Below, piece after piece: positions 1 through 5,193 of a stretch of 5,193 nt of DNA (within the stretch, counting starts at the first letter, position 1; each line of letters starts with the position of its first letter). The position numbers and the translations under genes are program-made. A model generated the notes under the pieces. The model searched no databases. It saw only the letters and a program-made list of their open reading frames with translations, and had not been told where the DNA came from. The stretch spans positions 1 to 5,193 of the forward strand of contig JABIQT010000290.1 of NCBI GenBank assembly GCA_018667995.1, given 5' to 3'. Source of the stretch: Candidatus Latescibacterota bacterium (GTDB taxonomy: Bacteria; JAAXHH01; JABIQT01).

Positions 1-1
1 C

Positions 2-79
2 ACCCCACCAACCCTACCGGACGCCGTGTGGATCAATCCGCCAAAACCCGTACAGGAGGACATAGCCGAACTACACTAA
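2..79 (+). CDS. Possible C-terminal end of an unidentified upstream protein (partial)
   Basis: A reading frame is open from the left edge and ends at TAA (77-79), giving 25 residues that include LPDAVWINPPKPVQEDIAEL. The composition looks like ordinary protein, with acidic, hydrophobic and proline residues and few Cys or His. The other two + frames here read as cysteine-, arginine- and threonine-rich sequence. The fragment is too short to assign to a family, and I do not recognise it. A competing frame is open from the edge to 213 but has a non-protein-like composition. The call rests on composition alone. Confidence 0.35.
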   Translation, partial: TPPTLPDAVWINPPKPVQEDIAELH

Positions 80-431
80 ATTCACAAAAAAAGTGTCCCA
101 TTTTTGTTGTCACATTCCGGTGGACTCCGAGTGAGTGTATCGCGCGACGCTACCACTCGACTCAGTATATGCGACCTGTTAATATTGTCATAGCTCACTG
201 TCACGAGTGTTGAAGAAACACTGATGTTCATACATTTTGAGGGCCCTATTGTCAAGAGGAATCAGCCTCTCCGGCACCTGAAATTGGTTGCGATAAGGTG
301 CTGTTCGGCTTATGATATATCTTGTCGCAAAGCCTTCGCACTTGATACCTGTCTGAACCGGATTTGGAGGCAGTGTTACCGAATGTTTGAACATATTTGC
401 TGTCACATCTAACAGATCTCGGAGAACCTGA
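80..431. other. Intergenic region upstream of the hemD-hemE fusion, no supportable gene
   Basis: This 352-base stretch is AT-richer than the genes around it. All three + frames are broken by stops, and the short open stretches (for example 194-412) are rich in Cys, His and Arg, which is typical of non-coding sequence. It holds a candidate promoter (288-316). It also holds a small imperfect hairpin at 133-158, where GAGTG-TA pairs with TA-c-CACTC around a GC-rich loop; there is no T-tract, so it does not look like an intrinsic terminator. Because the gene that follows lacks the first half of HemD, I read the region in three frames for that missing half. The only trace is a faint resemblance in frame 2 around 236-346, where a Gly-Pro is followed by LRHLKLVAIR. 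It is too weak to annotate as a pseudogene. Confidence 0.5.
288..316 (+). promoter_or_regulatory. Candidate sigma70-type promoter for the hemD-hemE fusion
   Basis: TTGCGA (288-293, 4 of 6 to the -35 consensus) lies 17 bases upstream of TATGAT (311-316, 5 of 6 to the -10 consensus). Transcription would start near 323 and leave a leader of about 110 bases before the ATG at 432. Such matches arise by chance in AT-rich DNA, and the host's sigma factor preferences are unknown, so this is only a candidate. Confidence 0.25.
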
Positions 432-434
432 ATG
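421..434 (+). promoter_or_regulatory. Ribosome binding site and start codon of the hemD-hemE fusion
   Basis: GGAG (421-424, extended by one A) sits 7 bases upstream of the ATG at 432. An in-frame TGA occupies 429-431, directly before the ATG, so the reading frame cannot extend upstream. The good spacing and the adjacent stop together fix 432 as the earliest possible start, and support it being a real start. Confidence 0.5.
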
Positions 435-1952
435 CCTTTTGACTTTGGAAAGTTCACTGTCGCCCTCTGTCTCACTTCTGACCAGGAAGACGCGCTCCTC
501 GCAAGCGTGACGACACGTGGTGGAGAGTCTTTGATCGCCATCCATGGCGACGGTGATTCGTATGGGATTATGTTGAACCAGATGAATGAAGGAAAGGTCG
601 ATGTCCTCCTTTTTACAGATCCGGATGCTGCCCGTGGCCTATTTCACATGGCATCTCAGCGCAATGAGCTTGGTGCACTCATGGATTCCGTGCGACATAC
701 TGTTATCGGTTCCGTCGGCGGTGCTACCACACAGGAGCTCCAGAAGCATGCGGTGAGCGTCGATTTTGAGTCTGACCGAATGGACCCGGAGGACCTGATC
801 GCAGCCATTGCTCGGATCAGCGAGCATCTTGTAGCCAAGAAACGGTCGGCCCATAACGCAGGACTCACGACTATATACTGGCGTCGGACGGACATGACTT
901 GGCCACTTGAGCAAGATCACCACAATATCTGGGCAGAATCTGTTTTTCTAAAAGCCTGCCGCGGAGAACCGGTGGACTACACACCCATATGGATTATGCG
1001 CCAGGCTGGAAGGTACCAGCGTGAGTTTCGCGATCTGCGTGCCCGTGTCAGTTTTCTGGAGGTGTGCAAGACGCCGGAATTGGCGGCAGAAGTCACGCTG
1101 ATGGCAACTGAAAGACTAGGGGTCGATGCTGCCATCATCTTTTCTGACATACTGCCTCTTCTTCAACCCATGGGATTCGAGCTTGAATACATCAAAGGTA
1201 CCGGACCTGTGATTCATAACCCGCTCAGGTCAAGCACCGCCGTGGACCAGATCCTTGAAGTAGATGCTCAATCTATGTCATATGTATACGAGGCCATCCG
1301 CCTCTCGAGACGGGCGCTGCCGCCGACGGTTCCACTCATCGGTTTCTCGGGCGCACCTTTTACACTAGCCGCCTATGCCATCGAGGGCGGCTCATCCCGA
1401 AACTACCAGCATACAAAAATGACCATGTACAATGATCCGGGCTCCTGGCACGCCTTCATGGAAAAACTGGCGCGAGCTATCACGGCATACTTGAATGAGC
1501 AGATTATGGCTGGCGTTCAGGCGGTTCAGCTGTTCGACAGTTGGGTCGGCTGCCTTTCGCCCGATGACTATAGGGAATTCGTCTTGCCCCATATGGGTTA
1601 CATATTCTCGCATTTGCTACCGGATGTGCCATCGATACATTTTGGCACGGGCACCTCGACTCTGTTGAAGCATATGCAGGAAGCCGGAGGCGATGTGATC
1701 GGAATCGACTGGAGGGTCGACCTTGCTGAGGCGCGCGAAAGACTCGGTTACGATACCGTTGTGCAGGGCAACCTTGACCCTGTGATTCTGTTTGCTTCGC
1801 AGACACAGATCAAGCAACACGCGACCGCAATCCTCCACAAGGCTGAGAGGCGCCCAGGGCATATCTTCAACCTGGGCCACGGCGTACTTCCCGGAACACC
1901 GGAAGACAACGTTACCGCATTGATAGATATCGTTCACGAGCACCGAGTGTAG
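432..1952 (+). CDS. hemE: Fusion of a partial uroporphyrinogen-III synthase (HemD-like) domain with uroporphyrinogen decarboxylase (HemE)
   Basis: The protein has 506 residues. Residues 155-506 form a full-length HemE, which decarboxylates the four acetate side chains of uroporphyrinogen III to give coproporphyrinogen III in the cytosol. Visible HemE signatures are MRQAGRY (189-195, with substrate-binding Arg190 and Arg194), FSD with Asp239, GFSGAPFTLA (304-313), EGGSSRNY (318-325), FDSWVGCLSPDDY (368-380) and NLGHGVLPGTP (480-490, with His483). Residues about 6-135 resemble the second half of HemD: a GK-x-VAL strand, then VDVLLFTDPDAARGLF (56-71), then VIGSVGGATTQELQKHAVSVDF (91-112, quoted as motif positions for VIGSVGGATT and the Val-Asp-Phe end). 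The first half of HemD is missing, because a TGA lies directly before the start codon. A 20-30 residue linker joins the domains with no stop. An internal ATG at 894 (Met155) would give a HemE of 352 residues, the family's normal size, behind a weak GGA motif. HemE function is near certain. The HemD identity is likely from its motifs, but synthase activity is doubtful because half the fold is absent. Confidence 0.93.
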   Translation: MPFDFGKFTVALCLTSDQEDALLASVTTRGGESLIAIHGDGDSYGIMLNQMNEGKVDVLLFTDPDAARGLFHMASQRNELGALMDSVRHTVIGSVGGATTQELQKHAVSVDFESDRMDPEDLIAAIARISEHLVAKKRSAHNAGLTTIYWRRTDMTWPLEQDHHNIWAESVFLKACRGEPVDYTPIWIMRQAGRYQREFRDLRARVSFLEVCKTPELAAEVTLMATERLGVDAAIIFSDILPLLQPMGFELEYIKGTGPVIHNPLRSSTAVDQILEVDAQSMSYVYEAIRLSRRALPPTVPLIGFSGAPFTLAAYAIEGGSSRNYQHTKMTMYNDPGSWHAFMEKLARAITAYLNEQIMAGVQAVQLFDSWVGCLSPDDYREFVLPHMGYIFSHLLPDVPSIHFGTGTSTLLKHMQEAGGDVIGIDWRVDLAEARERLGYDTVVQGNLDPVILFASQTQIKQHATAILHKAERRPGHIFNLGHGVLPGTPEDNVTALIDIVHEHRV

Positions 1953-1981
1953 TTGCCCCTTTGGCATCCAAGCCTACACTC
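1945..1981 (+). other. Hairpin spanning the hemE stop codon
   Basis: GAGTGTAG (1945-1952, containing the stop codon) is perfectly complementary to CTACACTC (1974-1981). Inside it, TTGG (1961-1964) can pair with CCAA (1968-1971) around a three-base loop, giving an interrupted stem. No run of T follows, so it is not a canonical Rho-independent terminator. It could stabilise the 3' end, attenuate read-through into hemY, or be chance. Confidence 0.35.
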
Positions 1982-2001
1982 CCATGCATGACAATATTAG
2001 A

Positions 2002-2029
2002 TGGACATTATCTGAAAAAGTACTATATT
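2002..2029 (+). promoter_or_regulatory. Candidate promoter for hemY
   Basis: TGGACA (2002-2007, 5 of 6 to the -35 consensus) is separated by 16 bases from TATATT (2024-2029, 5 of 6 to the -10 consensus), within the AT-rich gap of 1953-2096. Transcription would start near 2036, leaving a leader of about 60 bases before the hemY ATG at 2097. It would let hemY and the glycosyltransferase be transcribed independently of hemE. It is supported by sequence match only. Confidence 0.35.
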
Positions 2030-2096
2030 AGTGCCATTAATTTACGAAATAGATCTGATCTCAACGTGATATTGACTGGGAAAACGCACGGGTATA

Positions 2097-3545
2097 ATGG
2101 CGCATCGTGTTATTATCATCGGGGCCGGCATTACCGGATTGAGTGCCGCACACCGTCTACAGGAGCTTCAGGATTTCCCCGCGCAAATTGACCTCAAGAT
2201 TCTTGAGGCGAGCGAGCGGCCGGGTGGCACCATTGAGACAGTAGAACGAGATGGCTTCCTCGTTGAAAAAGGCCCCGATTCCTTCCTCTCCTCTAAGCCC
2301 TGGCTACTGAATCTCTGCAAACGATTGAAAATCATCGATCGAGTTGTACAAACCAACAGCGATAATCGCCGATCATTCGTGGTATATCAGGGAGCCCTAC
2401 ATCCCCTGCCTGAGGGCTTCCTGATGATGGCCCCCACCCGTTTACGTCCGTTCATCACCTCATCGCTCTTTTCGTGGGCAGGAAAACTGAGAATGGGATT
2501 GGATCTCGTCCTTCCCCGTGCAGAACCCAGCGATGACGAAAGCGTTGCCTCTTTTGTCCGGAGACGACTTGGACGCGAGGCGCTGGAACGCGTAGTGCAA
2601 CCATTGATAGGTGGCATATATACGGGAGACCCCGAAAATCTCAGCCTCCGCGCAACCATGCCACGCTTTCTTGAGATGGAGGAAAAACACGGCAGTGTCA
2701 TAAGGGCCATGTGGCGTGAGCAGAGACAGGCCGCTTACCGTGCAAAGAGCAGGGGATCTGCTGACAGCGGCGCCCGATACAGCATGATGGTCTCCTTCGA
2801 CCGAGGCATGCAGACTATTGTCGACGAATTGGTGAGAATACTTCCTGACCAAACTCTCCAATTGGGACGCAAGGCCACGGGAATTCGACGTCTCGGCACG
2901 GAATGGCAGGTCACCACCTCTGCCGGTGCAGTGCATACGGCCGATGACGTTATGATCGCACTCCCCTCTTACAAAGCAGCGAACTTGGTGAAGGATACTG
3001 ATCCTGAACTGGCAAGACGGCTATCAGGGCTGTCTTATGCGTCGTCTGCCATCGTCAACTTCGCATACGATCGTTCAGATATCCCGCACGCTCTGGACGG
3101 TTTCGGCTTTGTGGTTCCAGAAATTGAGGGGAGAAACATCATAGCGGGATCATTCAGTAGTATCAAATTCCCGAATCGTGCCCCCGATGGCAAAGTGCTT
3201 CTCAGGGCATTTGTAGGCGGCGCCATGCAGGCACATCTATACGATATGGATGACGAAGAGATTGAGCACCTTGCCAGCCAGGAACTCTTAGATCTTATGG
3301 GAATACAGGCAGATCCGCTATGGTCAATTGTCACCAGATGGCCGCTCTCAATGCCTCAATATCTTGTGGGTCACATGCAGCGCACTGAGCAGATTCAGAC
3401 ACATGTTTCTCGGCACACCGGACTGACGCTCATGGGTAACGCCTACGCCGGTGTCGGTCTACCAGACTGCGTTCGTTCTGGTGAGGACGCTGCAGAAAGG
3501 GTTATCTCCCGTTTGCAGCCCCAGGAAGCAGTTCTTCAGGCTTGA
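2097..3545 (+). CDS. hemY: Oxygen-dependent protoporphyrinogen/coproporphyrinogen oxidase, HemY type (HemG)
   Basis: This 482-residue FAD enzyme removes six electrons from a porphyrinogen near the end of heme synthesis, typically at the inner face of the membrane. The N-terminus has the dinucleotide-binding motif GAGITG (9-14) after a hydrophobic strand, then ILEASERPGG (35-44), with Glu37 expected to bind the FAD ribose. GFLVEKGPDSFL (53-64) and QPLIGGIYTGDP (168-179) are typical of the family. The C-terminal FAD signature runs over 443-469, including GNAYAGVGLPDCVRSG (447-462). The length is normal and both FAD motifs are intact. The start at 2097 is the only one that keeps the glycine motif near the N-terminus; its Shine-Dalgarno is weak (GGG at 2090-2092). 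Whether the substrate is protoporphyrinogen IX or coproporphyrinogen III cannot be told from sequence, and no ferrochelatase or HemQ gene is in view to decide it. The glycosyltransferase gene starts 4 bases after its stop. Some databases name this family hemG, which is unrelated to the E. coli flavodoxin-like HemG. Confidence 0.93.
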   Translation: MAHRVIIIGAGITGLSAAHRLQELQDFPAQIDLKILEASERPGGTIETVERDGFLVEKGPDSFLSSKPWLLNLCKRLKIIDRVVQTNSDNRRSFVVYQGALHPLPEGFLMMAPTRLRPFITSSLFSWAGKLRMGLDLVLPRAEPSDDESVASFVRRRLGREALERVVQPLIGGIYTGDPENLSLRATMPRFLEMEEKHGSVIRAMWREQRQAAYRAKSRGSADSGARYSMMVSFDRGMQTIVDELVRILPDQTLQLGRKATGIRRLGTEWQVTTSAGAVHTADDVMIALPSYKAANLVKDTDPELARRLSGLSYASSAIVNFAYDRSDIPHALDGFGFVVPEIEGRNIIAGSFSSIKFPNRAPDGKVLLRAFVGGAMQAHLYDMDDEEIEHLASQELLDLMGIQADPLWSIVTRWPLSMPQYLVGHMQRTEQIQTHVSRHTGLTLMGNAYAGVGLPDCVRSGEDAAERVISRLQPQEAVLQA

Positions 3546-3549
3546 TACG

Positions 3550-4572
3550 ATGAGCCAACCACGTGTCTCTGTCTTGATGCCGGTACACAACGCAGAGCAT
3601 ACCCTTCCCGAAACTCTCCAGAGCATCCAGAACCAAACCTACACAGAAATGGAGATCGTCATCGTAGATGACGGTTCGAGCGATGATAGCTTACACATCC
3701 TTGAAGCTGCTCGAGAGCAGGACCCAAGGCTGATCATTTCCGCACAGCCTCATCGTGGGCTGATTGCCACACTGAACGAAGGCCTCTCGCTATGCCGTGG
3801 TCCTTTTGTAGCACGCATGGACGCCGACGATTTGATGCATCCTGAGAGAATAGAGAAACAGGCTGCTTTACTAGCATCGCAAGCGGACCTCAGCGTGGCG
3901 AGCTGTCTGGTGGAAACAATCGCCGTTCCTGAGGTAGGTGAGGGCATGAAGATCTACGAAGGCTGGCTGAACGGGCTTATGCATCACGACGACATCGTCC
4001 GTGAGATCTTCATAGAGAGTCCGGTCGCTCATCCTTCCGTGATGTTAAAGCGCCATGAGATTGACCAATTGGGCAGATATCAGGACAGAGGCTGGCCAGA
4101 GGACTATGACCTTTGGCTTCGGTATCATCATGCAGGAAAACGCTTCGAGAAGGTTCCGGAAGTACTCCTATACTGGCGAGACCACCCGGAACGCGCAACC
4201 CGCACCGACAGCCGTTACTCCGTGGAGAACTTCATTCGTACCAAGGCTCACTACCTGGTTGCTGGACCACTGAGACGTTGCCATGATGTGTTAGTCTGGG
4301 GAGCTGGTCAAACCGGGCGACGCCTGTCAAAACACCTCATACGCCTGGAGCGGTCACCAAGTCTCTTCATTGACATCAACCCGGGCAAGATCGGAGGCAC
4401 TCTAAGAGGGATACCTATCTCGTCTGCGGATGACCTTGGAGAGCTCTGGCCCAGATTCAAACGCCCGCTACTTTTGGTCGCAGTGGCCTCTCGTGGAGCC
4501 CGAGGCCTGATACGTAAACGATTAGCAGAGCTAGGGCTAATCGAGGGTACCGACTACTTATGCGTCGCATAA
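3550..4572 (+). CDS. Family 2 glycosyltransferase with C-terminal Rossmann-like domain
   Basis: The protein has 340 residues. Residues 1-235 form a GT-A fold glycosyltransferase: VSVLMPVHNAE (6-16), IVIVDDGSSDDS (36-47) for nucleotide-sugar binding, the metal-binding MDADD (90-94), HPSVMLKR (161-168), and WPEDYDLWLRY (182-192) with the probable catalytic base Glu184-Asp185. Residues about 246-340 form a second domain with VWGAGQTGR (249-257), FIDINPGKIGG (273-283), LLLVAVASRGAR (307-318) and the ending EGTDYLCVA. This resembles the nucleotide-binding alpha/beta tails on some bacterial GT2 enzymes. No transmembrane segment or signal peptide is visible, so it is probably cytosolic. It should transfer a sugar from a nucleotide donor, perhaps onto a surface polysaccharide or lipid; the acceptor is unknown. 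The frame is open back to an ATG at 3451 inside hemY, but 3550 is preferred: it lies 4 bases past the hemY stop, behind an AGG 9 bases upstream, and puts the first strand at the N-terminus. Two stop codons (TAA TAA) end the gene. Confidence 0.88.
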   Translation: MSQPRVSVLMPVHNAEHTLPETLQSIQNQTYTEMEIVIVDDGSSDDSLHILEAAREQDPRLIISAQPHRGLIATLNEGLSLCRGPFVARMDADDLMHPERIEKQAALLASQADLSVASCLVETIAVPEVGEGMKIYEGWLNGLMHHDDIVREIFIESPVAHPSVMLKRHEIDQLGRYQDRGWPEDYDLWLRYHHAGKRFEKVPEVLLYWRDHPERATRTDSRYSVENFIRTKAHYLVAGPLRRCHDVLVWGAGQTGRRLSKHLIRLERSPSLFIDINPGKIGGTLRGIPISSADDLGELWPRFKRPLLLVAVASRGARGLIRKRLAELGLIEGTDYLCVA

Positions 4573-4577
4573 TAAAT

Positions 4578-4606
4578 TTGGTAATAGCATCGAGACGACC
4601 TATATT
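4578..4606 (+). promoter_or_regulatory. Candidate promoter for the CNNM/CorC-type gene
   Basis: TTGGTA (4578-4583, 4 of 6 to the -35 consensus) and TATATT (4601-4606, 5 of 6 to the -10 consensus) are separated by exactly 17 bases, in the 79-base gap after the glycosyltransferase. The predicted transcription start near 4613 would leave a leader of about 39 bases before the TTG start at 4652. No terminator hairpin is evident in this gap, so read-through from the upstream genes is also possible. Confidence 0.35.
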
Positions 4607-4651
4607 CAGGCTATTCCTAACTAATACCACCTCTAAACTGGTTGCCCGAAC

Positions 4652-5193
4652 TTGATCTGGGATATAACACTAATCATCGCACTGGTCGCGGCAAACGGAT
4701 TCTTCGTGGCCGCAGAGTTTGCCTTGGTTAAGGTTCGACAGAGTGAGATTGAATCCCTCGCCCAGGAAGGCAGCCGAACGGGTCAGATCGCCGATCGCAT
4801 TCTTAAACGACTTGATGCCTATCTATCAGCCTGTCAGCTGGGTATCACTCTGGCCAGTCTGGCTTTAGGATGGTACGGTGAAGTCCAAGTCGCAGGGATG
4901 CTGGAGCCCGTGGTTATCTCAATGGGGCTGCCCGCCGAATCGGCCCATTTCATTGCCCTCCCACTTGCTTTCGCAGTGATAACCTTTCTCCACATAACGG
5001 CTGGAGAACAGGTCCCTAAGATGTTGGCCATTCAGCAATCACAGCGCATAGCCCTTTACATAAGCGCCCCGCTCATGGGATTCTATAAGGTATTCCAGCC
5101 CTTCATCTGGCTGTTGAACGCCAGCAGCAATCTTATGCTCCGTGTGGCCGGGGTGCCCTTGGTCTCGGACCACGATGACACCGCTACGGAAAC
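4652..5193 (+). CDS. CNNM-domain (DUF21) membrane protein of the CorC/HlyC 'hemolysin' family, N-terminal part
   Basis: The gene runs off the right edge; 180 complete codons are visible. They cover most of a DUF21/CNNM transmembrane domain: a first membrane segment of about residues 4-21 leading into the hallmark NGFFVAAEFALVKVR (15-29), then LSACQLGITLASLALGWYGE (58-77), a second segment near 99-115, and HITAGEQVPKMLAIQ (114-128), which matches the family's H-x3-G-E-x2-P-K motif. The family is linked to magnesium or cobalt transport and to divalent-cation homeostasis; 'hemolysin' is a historical label. CBS and CorC_HlyC domains would be expected beyond the window. The start must be TTG at 4652: an in-frame TAA lies at 4634-4636, and no ATG, GTG or other TTG occurs between them. 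No good Shine-Dalgarno precedes it. The candidate promoter at 4578-4606 suggests its own transcription unit. Confidence 0.88.
   Translation, partial: MIWDITLIIALVAANGFFVAAEFALVKVRQSEIESLAQEGSRTGQIADRILKRLDAYLSACQLGITLASLALGWYGEVQVAGMLEPVVISMGLPAESAHFIALPLAFAVITFLHITAGEQVPKMLAIQQSQRIALYISAPLMGFYKVFQPFIWLLNASSNLMLRVAGVPLVSDHDDTATE

Noticed and set aside
28-213. Open + frame of 61 codons with ATG-like context, extending to the left edge
   Set aside because: The composition is rich in Arg, Thr, Cys and His with no recognisable motif. It overlaps a more protein-like frame ending at 79, and no ribosome binding site supports it.
188-545. Two overlapping minus-strand open frames of 97-117 codons
   Set aside because: They overlap the start of the hemD-hemE fusion and each other, and have no recognisable domains or start signals. 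They are best explained as antisense shadows and chance open frame.
1961-2191. Small + frame of 76 codons in the hemE-hemY gap
   Set aside because: It runs into hemY in another frame, has no ribosome binding site, and its composition matches no known protein family. The gap is better explained as leader and promoter DNA.
2460-2936. Minus-strand open frame of 158 codons within hemY
   Set aside because: It lies entirely opposite strongly conserved HemY coding sequence and has no recognisable family features.
3451-3549. N-terminal extension of the glycosyltransferase, 33 residues starting inside hemY
   Set aside because: The extra residues lie wholly over the conserved C-terminus of hemY and resemble no GT2 sequence. 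The start at 3550 has normal operon spacing and puts the first GT2 strand at the N-terminus.
1-5193. CRISPR array, tRNA or rRNA genes, insertion sequence ends or transposase
   Set aside because: I saw no regularly spaced repeats, no cloverleaf-like arms, no rRNA-like stretches and no terminal inverted repeats flanking a transposase-like frame.

Overview
This window comes from a bacterial chromosome of intermediate G+C content. It carries four recognisable genes, all on the + strand, plus the possible tail of a fifth at the left edge. I cannot name the organism. The HemD-like part of the first gene resembles the HemD type I know from Nitrospirae, Acidobacteria and Chloroflexi, but that is from memory and is not a taxonomic assignment. 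Start codons are ATG, ATG, ATG and TTG, and Shine-Dalgarno sequences are mostly weak.

Layout. Positions 2-79 hold the possible C-terminal end of an unidentified upstream protein. Positions 80-431 contain no gene I can support, only a candidate promoter and a small hairpin. Positions 432-1952 encode an unusual fusion: about 140 residues resembling the second half of uroporphyrinogen-III synthase (HemD), joined in frame to a complete uroporphyrinogen decarboxylase (HemE). A 144-base AT-rich gap follows, with a hairpin at the hemE stop and a candidate promoter. Positions 2097-3545 encode an oxygen-dependent FAD protoporphyrinogen/coproporphyrinogen oxidase (HemY type, often labelled HemG). Four bases later, 3550-4572 encodes a family 2 glycosyltransferase with a C-terminal Rossmann-like domain. 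After a 79-base gap with another candidate promoter, a CNNM/CorC-type membrane protein starts at a TTG (4652) and runs off the right edge.

How the genes fit together. HemD closes hydroxymethylbilane to uroporphyrinogen III, HemE decarboxylates that to coproporphyrinogen III, and HemY oxidises a porphyrinogen later in the pathway. The first two genes are therefore a heme-biosynthesis cluster. Ferrochelatase (hemH), often found between hemE and hemY, is absent here. The glycosyltransferase is close enough to hemY to be translationally coupled to it, but no metabolic link is evident. The CNNM protein looks like a separate transcription unit.

The most notable feature is the truncated HemD-HemE fusion. 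I found no clearly new defence, mobile or RNA system in the window.
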